Shown one piece after another: positions 8,901 to 17,600 of a DNA stretch of 34,332 nucleotides. The position numbers and the translations under genes are program-made. The stretch lies in the NCBI GenBank assembly GCA_004292595.1, contig RDXM01000116.1:1-34332 (forward strand), given 5' to 3'. The stretch comes from Candidatus Kapaibacterium sp. (GTDB lineage Bacteria; Bacteroidota; Ignavibacteria; Kapaibacteriales; UBA4661). Positions within the stretch are counted from its first letter, which is position 1. The number at the start of each line of letters is the position of its first letter. The notes beneath the pieces were generated by a model, which saw only the letters and a program-made list of their open reading frames with translations, searched no databases and had not been told where the DNA came from.

Positions 8901-9235
8901 CTGCTGCCATTGCCGCAATGGCACTGGATATGCAGTTAGCTATTAAAGAGCTTGCTGAAGCAGAAAACTTACCTATCAGCATTCGCGTTGGGATGCACTC
9001 TGGCTATTTGACAGCAGGGGTCATTGGCGAAAAGAAGTTTGCCTACGACCTTTGGGGCGACACCGTAAACACAGCAAGCCGCATGGAATCAAGCGGCGAA
9101 GCAGGTCGGGTGCAATGTTCGGAAGCAACATATCTCTTGCTGAAAGAAAAATATGATTTTGAAGAGCGCGGTATGATTGAGGTAAAAGGCAAAGGCGCGA
9201 TGAAGACGTATTTTCTCGTTGGGAAAAAGTCATAA
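5909..9235 (+). CDS. membrane-anchored propeller sensor fused to class III adenylate cyclase
   Basis: A 1108-residue one-protein signalling system. Residues 1-32 form a signal peptide (cleavage likely after AIA). Residues about 45-700 carry roughly fourteen repeats of the LWxGTxxGLxxxD type (for example TLWIGTSRGLLRLD), as in two seven-bladed periplasmic propellers of hybrid two-component sensors. A Y_Y_Y domain follows at about 737-812 (FAYKLDGLDKAW, GEYTFRVRAAN), then a membrane span at about 824-845 and a coiled coil at about 850-905. The cyclase domain starts near 925. Its metal-binding aspartates are D938 and D982, the adenine-selecting pair is K978 and D1047 (EKIKTIG, YDLWG), and the transition-state residues are N1054 and R1058. 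All catalytic residues are present, so it should make cAMP in response to a periplasmic ligand. The ligand is unknown. Confidence 0.92.
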   Translation: MKRMIARSWYYALVFACMLTGLLLFSASLAIAQKVEEMRLERISEEQGLSSSIVNTIFQDSRGILWFGAFDGLNEYDGLHFRQFHQQLPDSLSTGISTITALEEDYTGALWCATRSTKGISRFNTRTQSFDFIPFPASLRPLVVRTICEDADKTLWIGTSRGLLRLDRRTMSFQPVVPSPQSREGQDREGQDILQIIRGAGQTLWLATPTSLYALDRSRNSLRRIDCGLQPNTRIRTFTVQQDSLRSTQGAIHPQTRLWIGTDSAGVRCIDAESGQILASYTEADGLTSNTVFSLLCLESGEVWAGTNQGTSILNFVGQSLKMPVITRLQPVTNNPYTLSGNVVQALFEDASGVVWAASEFYGLNKYARFRHKFRHISVSLRMENSSLSSNYVRGIAETPANGTAKRFLWFATQTGGLNRFTPETNEWAYFRKDKLGSDTAWALRFDGNNTLWIGLVHGGLWSYNVQTQAMTRFVGISADAVIQVIYVDKQGMVWVAGDSFPLTSLPHNNTPLRQYSLHTSNHDTLGREERILCVLEDRRGRFLVGTDKGLREFDRATGKVTVRLSGVVVSALYEDASEALWVGTRGQGLQQYRRVESGASAVQGSSTQGLYTSPFVLAERDGLPNNTISMILCDAAGLLWVSTKRGLVQIDPEQRKVLHVYDTDDGLQGNEFHRGSGFYSASGEMFFGGANGANAFIPTKMLYNQSPPPVIISSVKNAERSELLIDSTIQATRTIYLRHDENTLTFSFVGLDFNSPERNIFAYKLDGLDKAWIQSGTSREATYTSLEPGEYTFRVRAANNDGVWNEEGATMQIVIAPPIWRTWWFIGLSIASVVCIGFVAYRARIRGIEARNELLEKQVTTRTSELREANVELQQINHKLSDSLNEIQILSSVLDGERNKSEDLLLNILPPSIAERLKWGETTIVDTFESATVLFSDMVGFTKIASRVTPEELIIMLNRMFSVFDQLAEVHGVEKIKTIGDAYMAVAGVPIPNDEHAAAIAAMALDMQLAIKELAEAENLPISIRVGMHSGYLTAGVIGEKKFAYDLWGDTVNTASRMESSGEAGRVQCSEATYLLLKEKYDFEERGMIEVKGKGAMKTYFLVGKKS

Positions 9236-9571
9236 TATGTGCGCAAGCAGGGGATTCTGCAAGAAAAAATGCCAGCAAAAAACAGGAAAACTTGGGTACG
9301 ACATAAGCTCTTGGAATAACATTTTTAGAAAAAATACACACAAAATGAAAATACTTTAAAAGTAAGTTGAAGCTAGATTTGGTGCTGATTGTAGTGTATT
9401 TAATTTCGTGTTGAGAGGAGGATTTTACAGAAAATGATAAAAAAAATTTGCATAGAATAGAAAAAAGCCGTAGCTTTGCTATTCTTGACAGCAAAATTTC
9501 ATTCGCCTTAGAAAATGAGTATTTTTCGGAGGCAAAAACAGAAGAAACGTTTTAGATATTAAGTTGATATT
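9236..9571 (+). other. intergenic leader and promoter region of the str cluster
   Basis: 336 bp without a supported gene, strongly AT-rich, with stop codons in all frames. No convincing terminator for the cyclase gene is visible. The only clear signal is the promoter-like sequence at 9485-9514, which would leave a leader of about 50 nt before rpsL. Confidence 0.6.
9485..9514 (+). promoter_or_regulatory. candidate sigma70-type promoter for rpsL-rpsG-fusA-tuf
   Basis: A perfect -35 hexamer TTGACA (9485-9490) is followed after 18 nt by TAGAAA (9509-9514), a 4/6 match to TATAAT. It lies just upstream of the first gene of a highly expressed operon. A GGAGG at 9528-9532 is too far (about 40 nt) from the rpsL ATG to be its ribosome binding site. 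Confidence 0.45.
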
Positions 9572-9982
9572 ATGCCAACAATCAATCAGTTAATTCGTAA
9601 AGGTCGTACAGAGGTTTTGTACAAAAGTAAGTCTCCAGCATTGGACTCTTGCCCGCAAAAACGTGGCGTTTGTACCCGCGTGTACACAACGACACCGAAG
9701 AAGCCGAACTCGGCTCTTCGTAAGGTTGCACGTGTTCGTCTGACGAATCAGATTGAAGTAACGGCATATATTCCAGGCGAAGGACATAACTTGCAAGAAC
9801 ACTCAATCGTGATGATTCGCGGTGGTCGTGTGAAAGATTTGCCAGGTGTTCGTTATCATATAATTCGTGGTACTGCCGATACGCAGGGCGTGAAAGACCG
9901 CAAGCAAGCTCGTTCAAAGTATGGGGCAAAGCGTCCGAAGCCAGGTCAGCCCGCAGCAGTAGCAGGTAAAAAGAAGAAGTAG
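9572..9982 (+). CDS. rpsL: 30S ribosomal protein S12
   Basis: Decoding-centre protein of the small subunit that monitors codon-anticodon pairing. The 136-residue sequence keeps the two loops that contact 16S rRNA helices 18, 27 and 44: [12 protein letters not shown] (about 40-51) and [13 protein letters not shown] (about 84-96). Lysines 44 and 88, where streptomycin-resistance changes arise in other bacteria, are wild type, and Asp89, the usual methylthiolation site, is present. The lysine-rich tail ([10 protein letters not shown]) is a little longer than in E. coli. First gene of the str cluster, 57 nt before rpsG. Confidence 0.98.
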   Translation: MPTINQLIRKGRTEVLYKSKSPALDSCPQKRGVCTRVYTTTPKKPNSALRKVARVRLTNQIEVTAYIPGEGHNLQEHSIVMIRGGRVKDLPGVRYHIIRGTADTQGVKDRKQARSKYGAKRPKPGQPAAVAGKKKK

Positions 9983-10039
9983 GTGAGTCCTGCTCTTAAA
10001 AATTCGATAGAAATCTACCATTTCAATTTTAATCCAGCG

Positions 10040-10507
10040 ATGAGAAAGAAACGCGCAGACCGCCGCCCAACGCCAGCTGACCCAAAGTACAAAGACGTGA
10101 TGATTACGCGCTTTGTGAATAATATCATGCTTGATGGTAAAAAGCAAGTAGCGCAAGGTATTATGTATGGTGCGCTTGATATTATTCGTGAGAAAACAGG
10201 TCAGAACGAAGTAGAGATCTTTCATAAGGCAGTATCAAACATCGCTCCAGCTTTGGAGGTTCGTGCGCGTCGCGTTGGTGGTGCTACGTATCAAGTGCCT
10301 TCAGAAGTGCCAGAAAGTCGCCGTATTGCTCTCGCTATCCGTTGGATTAAAGGTGCATCGCGCCAACGTCGTGATAAGTCTATGGCGCAGCGTTTGGCAA
10401 ACGAGTTGATGGCTGCTGCAAATGGCGAAGGTACAGCAGTGAAAAAGCGTGATGATATGCACCGTATGGCTGAAGCAAACAAAGCGTTTGCGCACTTCAA
10501 ATGGTAA
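10040..10507 (+). CDS. rpsG: 30S ribosomal protein S7
   Basis: Primary binder of the 16S rRNA 3' major domain, forming part of the E site and mRNA exit channel. The ATG at 10040 gives MRKKRADRRPTPADPKY and 155 residues, the normal length. An in-frame GTG directly after the rpsL stop would add 19 non-conserved residues and was rejected. The beta-hairpin region (GGATYQVPSEV) and the C-terminal helix (KRDDMHRMAEANKAFAHFKW) are intact. Upstream spacing is 57 nt, and fusA follows after 53 nt. Confidence 0.97.
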   Translation: MRKKRADRRPTPADPKYKDVMITRFVNNIMLDGKKQVAQGIMYGALDIIREKTGQNEVEIFHKAVSNIAPALEVRARRVGGATYQVPSEVPESRRIALAIRWIKGASRQRRDKSMAQRLANELMAAANGEGTAVKKRDDMHRMAEANKAFAHFKW

Positions 10508-10560
10508 TTTGAAAATACAATTTAGTTCTTTGAAAGAATAGTTCTTTTGCGTGTGTTAAT

Positions 10561-12624
10561 ATGGCGCGTACAATCCCGATAGAGAAAGTAAGAAATATCG
10601 GCATTATGGCGCATATTGATGCCGGAAAAACCACCACCAGTGAGCGCATTCTGTTTTATGCAGGTGTGGTTCACAAAATCGGTGAAGTGCATTACGGTAC
10701 TGCTGTGATGGATTTCATGGAGCAAGAGCGAGAGCGCGGAATTACGATTAGTTCTGCGGCGACATACTGCCAGTGGAAAGACTGTCATTTTAATTTGATA
10801 GACACTCCTGGTCATGTTGATTTTGCTGCCGAAGTGCAACGTTCTTTGCGGGTTTTGGATGGTGCTGTTGCTTTGTACTGTGCAGTAAGTGGCGTTGAGC
10901 CTCAGTCCGAAACAGTCTGGCGACAAGCTGAAGGGTATAAAGTTCCTCGCATTGCATTTGTCAATAAAATGGACAGAGTAGGTGCGGACTTCCTTCGAGT
11001 GGTGGAGATGATGAAAGATATATTGAAAGCGCGTCCTGTTGTGATGCAGCTTCCGATTGGCGCAGGAGATGAATTTGCGGGTATTGTAGATTTACTAGAG
11101 ATGAAGGCAATCTACTACGATGAAGAATCGCTCGGCTTTACGTTCGAGACTCATGAAATTCCTTCTGAGATGCAGGCATTAGCTAAAGAATATCGCAATG
11201 CAATGACGGAAACCGCTGCGGAATTTGATGATGTGCTTTTGGAAAAATATCTGGAATCGGGCGCATTGACGAATGAAGAGATTGTCTCTGCGCTTCGTAA
11301 AGGAACAATTCAAGCGAAAATTACACCAGTTCTCTGTGGTGCCTCTTTCAAGAATAAAGGCGTACAGCACCTTTTAGATGCTGTCACTGCATATCTGCCG
11401 TCCCCATCTGATATAGGCGGCGTAAAAGGATATACTCTTGAAACGCACGAGGAGTTGCACCGCAACTTCAAAGACGACGAGCCGCTTGCGGCTCTCGCCT
11501 TCAAGATTGTAACAGACCAATTCGTTGGTCGTCTTACCTTCTTGCGCATTTACTCAGGAACGCTTAAATCCGGTGCGCATCTTTTGAATGCTACGACAGG
11601 CAAAAAAGAACGAATCGGGCGTTTGATGAGAATTCGCGCGAATCAACGCGAAGACGTTGAAGAAGAGTATGCAGGTTCGATTGTTGCCGTTGTTGGTTTC
11701 AAAGGCGCACGAACAGGTGACACAATCTGCGATGCAGCCCAACCAATCCTCCTCGAAAAGATTGAGTTTGCCGAGCCAGTTATCAATCAGGCAATAGAGC
11801 CGAAAACGGTAGCTGACCAGGATAAACTCAATGACGCACTACAAAAACTCTCCGAAGAAGATCCTACGTTCTCCTTCAAAACCGATGAAGAAACGGGACA
11901 AATACTTGTCAGCGGCGTTGGCGAGTTGCAGCTCGAAATCATGGTTGATAGAATGAAGCGAGAATTTAACGTTGGCGTAAATGTTGGCAAGCCCCAAGTT
12001 TCCTATCGGGAAACAATCATGGCAAGCGCAACAGCCGATGAAACTCTTGAGCGACAAGCCGCAGGAAAAGCGCAGTTTGCCCGCGTCAAGGTTCAGGTTT
12101 CGCCTAATGATTCCGGTAAAGGAATCGTCTTTGAAAATAAAGTTGCCGATTCGGTGTTGCCCAAGCAATTTGTTCAATCGGTCGAGCAAGGTTCTCGTGA
12201 GGCGTTGCAAAACGGTCCCGTTATGAGTTATCCCGTGCTTGACGTAAAAGTTGAACTTATTGATGCAACATTTAACCCCGCCGAGTCTACAGATGTTGCT
12301 TTCCGTGTTGCCGCTTCTAATGCGGTGCGCGAGGCAATGCGCAGTGCAAGTCCGACGCTCCTTGAGCCTGTTTTTGAAGTTACGGTGGTAACGCCAGACA
12401 AAAACATGGGCGATGTTGTTGGAGACTTGAATGCGCGGCGCGGTAAAATCGAAGGTATAGCACAGCAAAGCTCAGATTTGCAAGTGATTCAAGCCTTTGT
12501 GCCGCTTTCGGAGATGTTTGGGTATGTAACACGCTTGCGCTCATTGTCGCAAGGTCGCGCATCCTACACGATGAAGTTTGCACGGTACGAACCGACGCAG
12601 CTTCCAACAACGACCTACTACTAG
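10561..12624 (+). CDS. fusA: elongation factor G
   Basis: Translocase GTPase that moves tRNAs and mRNA after peptide transfer and works in ribosome recycling. It has 687 residues, at the short end of the normal 690-704. The G motifs are all visible: AHIDAGKTT (17-25), RGITI switch I (59-63), DTPGH (81-85) and NKMD (135-138). Domains II-V follow, with domain IV carrying the conserved [12 protein letters not shown]-like segment (here [12 protein letters not shown]). Lies 53 nt after rpsG and 82 nt before tuf, in normal str order. A second EF-G paralogue elsewhere cannot be excluded, but this locus encodes the housekeeping one. Confidence 0.97.
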   Translation: MARTIPIEKVRNIGIMAHIDAGKTTTSERILFYAGVVHKIGEVHYGTAVMDFMEQERERGITISSAATYCQWKDCHFNLIDTPGHVDFAAEVQRSLRVLDGAVALYCAVSGVEPQSETVWRQAEGYKVPRIAFVNKMDRVGADFLRVVEMMKDILKARPVVMQLPIGAGDEFAGIVDLLEMKAIYYDEESLGFTFETHEIPSEMQALAKEYRNAMTETAAEFDDVLLEKYLESGALTNEEIVSALRKGTIQAKITPVLCGASFKNKGVQHLLDAVTAYLPSPSDIGGVKGYTLETHEELHRNFKDDEPLAALAFKIVTDQFVGRLTFLRIYSGTLKSGAHLLNATTGKKERIGRLMRIRANQREDVEEEYAGSIVAVVGFKGARTGDTICDAAQPILLEKIEFAEPVINQAIEPKTVADQDKLNDALQKLSEEDPTFSFKTDEETGQILVSGVGELQLEIMVDRMKREFNVGVNVGKPQVSYRETIMASATADETLERQAAGKAQFARVKVQVSPNDSGKGIVFENKVADSVLPKQFVQSVEQGSREALQNGPVMSYPVLDVKVELIDATFNPAESTDVAFRVAASNAVREAMRSASPTLLEPVFEVTVVTPDKNMGDVVGDLNARRGKIEGIAQQSSDLQVIQAFVPLSEMFGYVTRLRSLSQGRASYTMKFARYEPTQLPTTTYY

Positions 12625-12706
12625 TGGTTTTTCTGCTAGAAAACTTACAACGAATTAAATCAACACATTTTCACAATTTTTCATCTCAGTTTGAGGAGCT
12701 ACTGCA

Positions 12707-13915
12707 ATGGCTAAAGAAAAATTTGAGCGTAATAAACCGCACGTAAACATCGGTACAATCGGTCACGTTGACCACGGCAAAACAACTTTGACAGCTGCTA
12801 TCACGGCGGGTATGGCAAAGAAAGGTAATGCTCAGTTTCGTGCGTTCGACTCTATTGACAATGCACCTGAAGAGAAAGCACGTGGTATCACCATTGCTAC
12901 GGCACACGTTGAGTACGAGACAGATAATCGTCACTACGCTCACGTAGACTGCCCAGGTCACGCTGACTACGTTAAAAACATGATTACGGGTGCTGCTCAG
13001 ATGGACGGCGCGATTCTCGTTGTTGCTGCAACAGACGGTCCAATGCCGCAAACACGTGAGCATATCGTACTTGCGCGTCAAGTAGGTGTACCGCGTATCG
13101 TTGTATTCATGAATAAAATTGACATTGCTGACCCTGAACTCGTTGAACTTGTTGAGATGGAAATTCGTGAGCTTTTGAGCCGCTATAATTTCCCTGGCGA
13201 TGATACGCCAATCGTAAAAGGTTCTGCGCTGAAAGCTCTTGATGCTGGTTCTGACAGTGCTGCTCCGGCAACCGACGAGCGTCTTAATTGCATCTACGAA
13301 CTCATGAATGCTGTTGATACGTATATTCCAATGCCTGAGCGTGCGGTTGATAAGCCGTTCCTTATGCCAATTGAGGACGTGTTCTCTATCACAGGTCGTG
13401 GTACAGTAGGCACGGGTCGTATTGAGCGCGGTATTGTGAAAGTAAACGAAGAAGTTGAAATCATCGGTCTTGGTCTTAGCAAGAAAACAACTGTTACGGG
13501 TATTGAAATGTTCCGTAAGTTGCTTGATGAAGGTCGTGCTGGTGATAACGTTGGTCTCCTCCTTCGTGGTGTTGATAAAGCTGAACTTGAGCGCGGCATG
13601 GTTCTCGCAAAAACAGGCTCTATCACCCCGCACAAAAAATTCACCTCTCAGGTGTATATTTTGACAAAAGAAGAAGGTGGTCGCCATACTCCATTCTTTG
13701 AAGGCTATCGTCCGCAATTCTACTTCCGTACAACGGACGTAACTGGTATTGCATCGCTTCCAAGTGGGACCGAGATGGTAATGCCTGGCGACAACCTCGA
13801 CAACCTTACCATTGACCTTATTACGACAATCGCTATGGAAGAAGGCTTACGCTTTGCTATCCGCGAAGGTGGTCGCACGGTAGGTTCGGGCGTTGTAACG
13901 AAAATTCTTGAATAA
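12707..13915 (+). CDS. tuf: elongation factor Tu
   Basis: Delivers aminoacyl-tRNA to the A site as a GTP complex. It has 402 residues against a usual 393-400, the excess being a short insertion around residues 188-200 ([17 protein letters not shown]). Motifs: GHVDHGKTT (19-27), RGITI (59-63), DCPGH with catalytic His85 (81-85) and NKID (136-139). A strong Shine-Dalgarno (GAGGAG, about 8 nt upstream) sets the start. It is the last gene of the first transcription unit, with a terminator about 25 nt past the stop. The gene has a strong codon bias towards GGT and CGT, as expected for very high expression. Confidence 0.98.
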   Translation: MAKEKFERNKPHVNIGTIGHVDHGKTTLTAAITAGMAKKGNAQFRAFDSIDNAPEEKARGITIATAHVEYETDNRHYAHVDCPGHADYVKNMITGAAQMDGAILVVAATDGPMPQTREHIVLARQVGVPRIVVFMNKIDIADPELVELVEMEIRELLSRYNFPGDDTPIVKGSALKALDAGSDSAAPATDERLNCIYELMNAVDTYIPMPERAVDKPFLMPIEDVFSITGRGTVGTGRIERGIVKVNEEVEIIGLGLSKKTTVTGIEMFRKLLDEGRAGDNVGLLLRGVDKAELERGMVLAKTGSITPHKKFTSQVYILTKEEGGRHTPFFEGYRPQFYFRTTDVTGIASLPSGTEMVMPGDNLDNLTIDLITTIAMEEGLRFAIREGGRTVGSGVVTKILE

Positions 13916-13942
13916 TACTCCTCGTGGCTAACTAAAATAAAG

Positions 13943-13987
13943 AGGCAGTTTGAAACTGCAATCAGAACACAAACTGCCTTTCTTTTT
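13943..13987 (+). terminator. terminator after tuf with an alternative hairpin
   Basis: AGGCAGTTT (13943-13951) pairs with AAACTGCCT (13971-13979), and TTCTTTTT follows. The loop holds a second copy of the right arm, AAACTGC (13954-13960), which can pair with the left arm instead and would disrupt the terminator stem. It separates the str genes from rpsJ and the S10 cluster. Confidence 0.75.
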
Positions 13988-14043
13988 AATAAGTCGCATA
14001 ATTCATAAGAACATCAAGGTAATTTCTGTAAAGAGGCACTACG

Positions 14044-14352
14044 GTGGCACGTCAGAAAATTCGCATTAAGCTGAAGTCCTACGACCACAATTTGATTGAT
14101 AAATCTGCTGAACGTATTATCCGTACGGTAAAGCAGACGGGCGCAGTGATTTCGGGACCTATTCCGCTCCCGACGGAGAAGCAAATCTATACAGTTTTGC
14201 GCTCCCCGCACGTGGATAAAAAATCGCGTGAGCAATTTGAGTCACGTACACATAAGCGTCTGATCGACATTCTGAACTCAACACCGAAAACGGTGGATTC
14301 CCTGATGCGCTTGGAGTTACCTGCCGGCGTGGATGTTGAAATCAAAGTGTGA
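14044..14352 (+). CDS. rpsJ: 30S ribosomal protein S10 (NusE)
   Basis: 3'-domain protein of the small subunit that also works, bound to NusB, in transcription antitermination. 102 residues, full length, with the conserved [15 protein letters not shown] opening and the [13 protein letters not shown] loop. It starts with GTG: the conserved MARQKIRI sequence begins exactly there, and AGAGG lies about 9 nt upstream. First gene of the S10 cluster, about 55 nt beyond the tuf terminator. No convincing separate promoter is visible in that gap. Confidence 0.96.
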   Translation: MARQKIRIKLKSYDHNLIDKSAERIIRTVKQTGAVISGPIPLPTEKQIYTVLRSPHVDKKSREQFESRTHKRLIDILNSTPKTVDSLMRLELPAGVDVEIKV

Positions 14353-14366
14353 GGAGAAAACTAACA

Positions 14367-14987
14367 ATGAGCGTATTACTCGGCAGAAAAATTGGCATGA
14401 CAAGCATATTTACTGAAACAGGCGACTATGTTCCCTGTACAGTGATCGAAGCTGGTCCTTGCCCAGTGGTGCAAATTCGCACCAAAGAAAATGACGGCTA
14501 TGAGGCTGTGCAAATCGGTTTTGGGGACATTCCCGCGCGGAAAGTAAACAAGCCAGTTGCAGGTCATTTTGCGAAAGCAAAAGTAGAATTCAAGCGTGTT
14601 TTGCGTGAATTCCGTAGCGTCAAAAAACAAGTAAAAGTTGGCGATGAACTGACCGTTGAAGACTTCCTTGTCGGCGACAAGATAAAAGTCTCTGGCGAGT
14701 CTAAAGGTCGCGGCTTTCAAGGCGTTGTAAAACGCCACCACTTCGGTGGTATCGGTATGGCGACACACGGTCAATCTGACCGACCTCGCGCCCCTGGCTC
14801 GATTGGTTCTTCGTCATATCCGTCGCGCGTCTTCAAAGGTATGCGCATGGCAGGTCGCATGGGTGGTGATAGAATCACTGTTCGCAATTTGAAAGTATTG
14901 CGTATCGTACCTGAATCAAATCTGCTTATCGTTAAAGGCAGCATCCCCGGTGCGCCAAACACTATCGTTGAGATTGTAAAGCTCTAA
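14367..14987 (+). CDS. rplC: 50S ribosomal protein L3
   Basis: Early assembly protein whose long loop reaches towards the peptidyl-transferase centre. The ATG at 14367 ([15 protein letters not shown], 206 residues) has GAGGAG 10 nt upstream. An in-frame upstream ATG adding six residues overlaps the rpsJ stop and was rejected. The loop reads [18 protein letters not shown] (141-158), so the glutamine methylated by PrmB in E. coli is replaced by serine. I recall this form from Bacteroidota and Chlorobiota. 10 nt precede rplD. Confidence 0.97.
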   Translation: MSVLLGRKIGMTSIFTETGDYVPCTVIEAGPCPVVQIRTKENDGYEAVQIGFGDIPARKVNKPVAGHFAKAKVEFKRVLREFRSVKKQVKVGDELTVEDFLVGDKIKVSGESKGRGFQGVVKRHHFGGIGMATHGQSDRPRAPGSIGSSSYPSRVFKGMRMAGRMGGDRITVRNLKVLRIVPESNLLIVKGSIPGAPNTIVEIVKL

Positions 14988-14997
14988 GGACACAATC

Positions 14998-15624
14998 ATG
15001 AAAGTTGATGTTTATTCCAAAGAAGGAAAAGTGACCGGACAGGTTGAACTGCCGGATTTAATCTTCAATGTCGAGCCGCACGAACACGCAATGTATCTTG
15101 CTGTTCGTTCATACTTGGCTCGTCAGCGTCAAGGAACGCACAAGGCAAAAGGTCGCGCTGAGGTTAGAGGCGGCGGCAAGAAGCCTTGGAAACAAAAAGG
15201 TCGTGGTACCGCTCGTTCTGGTAGCACCCGCTCCCCTCTTTGGGTTGGTGGTGGCGCAGTTCACGGTCCAACACCGCATCGTTATTCGGTAGATTTGCCG
15301 AAAAAAGTGAAGCGTCTTGCGCGTAAGTCAGCATTGACTTTGCGTGTGCGTGAAAACAATATCGTTGTAGTGGAAGATTTAGCATTCAATGAAATCAAAA
15401 CCAAGCAAATGGCTTCGGTAATGCAAGCGTTGAATCTGACCGACCAAAAGACGCTTCAATTATTGCCCACAAGCAATGAAAACGTGTATATGTCATCCCG
15501 CAATATTGACCGCTTGACGACACAAGTTGCGGATAAAGTATCAACATATGACATCCTCAGTAACAAGAAAATTCTTGTTCACAAGAGCGCAATAGATGTC
15601 ATTGCTAAAACCTTTGCAGAATAA
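14998..15624 (+). CDS. rplD: 50S ribosomal protein L4
   Basis: Lines the polypeptide exit tunnel with L22. 208 residues, normal length. The extended tunnel loop is visible at about 42-90, with RQGTHKAKGRAEVRGGGKKP and KGRGTARSGSTRSP. In E. coli L4 also represses its own operon through a leader RNA and RNase E. No matching leader structure was identified before rpsJ here, so such control is unproven. Tightly packed between rplC and rplW (10-11 nt gaps), so co-transcription is expected. Confidence 0.97.
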   Translation: MKVDVYSKEGKVTGQVELPDLIFNVEPHEHAMYLAVRSYLARQRQGTHKAKGRAEVRGGGKKPWKQKGRGTARSGSTRSPLWVGGGAVHGPTPHRYSVDLPKKVKRLARKSALTLRVRENNIVVVEDLAFNEIKTKQMASVMQALNLTDQKTLQLLPTSNENVYMSSRNIDRLTTQVADKVSTYDILSNKKILVHKSAIDVIAKTFAE

Positions 15625-15635
15625 GAGGTACACCA

Positions 15636-15929
15636 ATGCAAGTTCTTAAACGCCCCATTATTACCGAAAAAGCTGCAAAGCTCAATGAAAAGCGTCAATA
15701 CGCTTTTGAAGTTGAGATTAAGTCGAATAAAATTGAGATTCGCAAAGCAGTAGAAGCTCAATTCGGTGTGGATGTGATTAGTATTCGTACTATTCGTATG
15801 CGCCCCAAAAACAAACTTCAGTTTACACGTCGCGGTCGTTTTGTTGGTAAAACAGCAGCACGCAAGAAGGCGTATGTAACACTGAAAGAAGGTCAAACAA
15901 TTGACATCGGCACCGGTACAAACGAATAA
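15636..15929 (+). CDS. rplW: 50S ribosomal protein L23
   Basis: Sits at the tunnel exit and docks trigger factor and the signal recognition particle. 97 residues, normal for bacteria. It shows the LKRPIITEKAAKLNEKRQYAFEV opening and the RPKNKLQFTRRGRFVGKTAARKKAYVTL hairpin in shorter blocks (KRPIITEKA, GRFVGKTAARKKAYV). GAGG lies about 8 nt upstream of the ATG. rplB follows after 45 nt. Confidence 0.96.
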   Translation: MQVLKRPIITEKAAKLNEKRQYAFEVEIKSNKIEIRKAVEAQFGVDVISIRTIRMRPKNKLQFTRRGRFVGKTAARKKAYVTLKEGQTIDIGTGTNE

Positions 15930-15974
15930 TCCGGTTACGTTTAACGTTGAATAACAGGACACGAGTTTTAGACT

Positions 15975-16808
15975 ATGCCTCTTCGCAAACTTAAACCCAT
16001 TACGCCCGGAACGCGCTTCTATTCTATTAGCACGTTTGAAGAGATTACCAAATCTACTCCGGAGAAAAGCCTTCTTGCTCCCCTGAAAAAATCAGGTGGA
16101 CGTAATAACACGGGACGCATTACATCGCGTCACCGTGGCGGCGGACACAAGCGTCGGTATCGTATCATTGACTTCAAGCGCAATAAAGCTGGAAATGCTC
16201 GCGTAGAAGCCATTGAATACGACCCGAACCGCACCTGTCGTATTGCTTTGTTGAAGTACGAGGATGGCGAATTGCGCTATATTCTTGCTCCACAAAACAT
16301 CAAAGTTGGCGACACCTTGCAAGCAGGTCCGACTGCGGAAATCCGCGACGGTAATGCTCTTCCGCTTGGAAAAATCCCCGTCGGCTCGTTCATTCACAAT
16401 GTTGAAATGAAGCCGGGTAAGGGCGGTCAAATGGCACGTACTGCAGGCGCAGCAGCACAACTTGTTGCTCGCGATGAAAAATACGCGCAAATCAAACTGC
16501 CTTCAAGCGAAGTACGCCTCATCCCGATTACTTGTATGGCAACGCTTGGTCAAATCGGCAACGCCGATCACGAGAATATCTCGTATGGCAAAGCAGGTCG
16601 TATGATTTGGTTCGGTGTACGTCCGCAAACACGCGGTATGGCGATGAACCCGATTGATCACCCAATGGGTGGTGGTGAAGGTCGCTCAAAATCCGGTGGT
16701 GGTCGTCAGCATCCTCGCTCTCCGTGGGGTCAGCTTGCTAAAGGCTTGAAAACCCGCAAGAAGCGCAAAACCTCAAGTAAGTACATTGTACGCCGCCGCG
16801 TGAAGTAA
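15975..16808 (+). CDS. rplB: 50S ribosomal protein L2
   Basis: One of the largest and most conserved large-subunit proteins, needed for subunit joining and peptidyl transfer. 277 residues. The conserved C-terminal segment reads [18 protein letters not shown]. The functionally critical histidine (H229 of E. coli, in DHP) is kept, while the second histidine of DHPHGGG is methionine, a form I recall as usual in Bacteroidota and Chlorobiota. The end, [19 protein letters not shown], is complete. A long 97-nt spacer separates it from rpsS. Confidence 0.98.
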   Translation: MPLRKLKPITPGTRFYSISTFEEITKSTPEKSLLAPLKKSGGRNNTGRITSRHRGGGHKRRYRIIDFKRNKAGNARVEAIEYDPNRTCRIALLKYEDGELRYILAPQNIKVGDTLQAGPTAEIRDGNALPLGKIPVGSFIHNVEMKPGKGGQMARTAGAAAQLVARDEKYAQIKLPSSEVRLIPITCMATLGQIGNADHENISYGKAGRMIWFGVRPQTRGMAMNPIDHPMGGGEGRSKSGGGRQHPRSPWGQLAKGLKTRKKRKTSSKYIVRRRVK

Positions 16809-16905
16809 TTGCACGGCATTCTTGAGAAATTATATTCTTGAATTTCCCAGATATTGACAGAAACGTTACCTGTCTTCATTCTTGATTTTCACATAGACTT
16901 AGCAT
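16809..16905 (+). other. rplB-rpsS spacer with three ATTCTTGA copies
   Basis: Long for this position in the S10 cluster. ATTCTTGA occurs at 16818-16825, 16834-16841 and 16878-16885. A TTGACA at 16854-16859 begins a small GACAG/CTGTC hairpin. No good -10 box is correctly spaced, so an internal promoter is possible but unproven. Confidence 0.35.
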
Positions 16906-17184
16906 ATGGCACGTTCCCTGAAAAAAGGTCCTTTCATCAGCGTTAAGTTGTCTAAAAAGATTACCGCGTTGAATGCTTCCAATAAAAAAGTCGTTGTCAA
17001 AACATGGTCGCGTGCTTCCATGATTTCGCCTGAATTTGTAGGGCATACCTTTGCGGTACACAACGGCAATAAATTTATTCCCGTGTATGTAACCGAAAAC
17101 ATGGTAGGTCATAAGCTCGGTGAGTTCTCGCCGACCCGTACCTACAAAGGACACTCAGGAAACCGCAAAGATCTTAAAAAATAA
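16906..17184 (+). CDS. rpsS: 30S ribosomal protein S19
   Basis: Head protein of the small subunit that contacts the A-site tRNA and S13. 92 residues, full length, from [15 protein letters not shown] to the conserved [14 protein letters not shown] segment near the C-terminus. No clear Shine-Dalgarno precedes the ATG. rplV follows after 20 nt. Confidence 0.97.
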   Translation: MARSLKKGPFISVKLSKKITALNASNKKVVVKTWSRASMISPEFVGHTFAVHNGNKFIPVYVTENMVGHKLGEFSPTRTYKGHSGNRKDLKK

Positions 17185-17204
17185 ATCTTCATAGGTCAAG
17201 TATC

Positions 17205-17558
17205 ATGCAAAAGTTTGAAGCAAAAGCAACCAAGCGTTTTCTTCCTGGCTCACCCCGCAAGATGCGTCTTGTTATTGACATGATTCGCGGCAAAAGTGTT
17301 GCCGAAGCCGTTGGACTCTTAAAGTTCAACCCGAAACACGCTGCCCGCGAAGCAGAGCAAGTTCTTCGCTCTGCCTACGCAAATTTGGAAAACAAAAACG
17401 ATGCTGCTCGTTTCGATATGCAAACAGCAAAAGTAAGTGCAGCATTTGTCAATGGCGGTCCGATGCTTCGCCGCATCAGTCCTGCGCCGATGGGTCGTGC
17501 GTATCGCATTCGCAAGCGCATGAATCACTTGACAATCGTTGTGTCTTCCCAACAGTAA
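17205..17558 (+). CDS. rplV: 50S ribosomal protein L22
   Basis: Spans the large subunit, with a beta-hairpin that narrows the exit tunnel next to L4. 117 residues. The conserved core RFLPGSPRKMRLVIDMIRGK lies at about residues 11-30, and the tunnel hairpin GGPMLRRISPAPMGRAYRIR at about 83-102. The hairpin is intact, with no deletion of the type linked to macrolide resistance. Lies 20 nt after rpsS and 42 nt before rpsC. Confidence 0.96.
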   Translation: MQKFEAKATKRFLPGSPRKMRLVIDMIRGKSVAEAVGLLKFNPKHAAREAEQVLRSAYANLENKNDAARFDMQTAKVSAAFVNGGPMLRRISPAPMGRAYRIRKRMNHLTIVVSSQQ

Positions 17559-17600
17559 GTAAATTCTAAAACAATACCATTTCAATTCGGAGATAACACT

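Noticed and set aside
9983-10039. GTG start for S7 directly after rpsL
   Set aside because: It adds 19 residues not seen in S7 proteins. The ATG at 10040 gives the standard 155.
10528-10544. Small palindrome TTCTTTGAAAGAA in the rpsG-fusA spacer
   Set aside because: Too short and AT-rich to distinguish from chance, with no U-run.
12686-13717. 343-codon open frame antisense to tuf
   Set aside because: It lies entirely opposite the highly conserved EF-Tu gene. The open frame is a by-product of strong codon bias, and its product has no recognisable domain.
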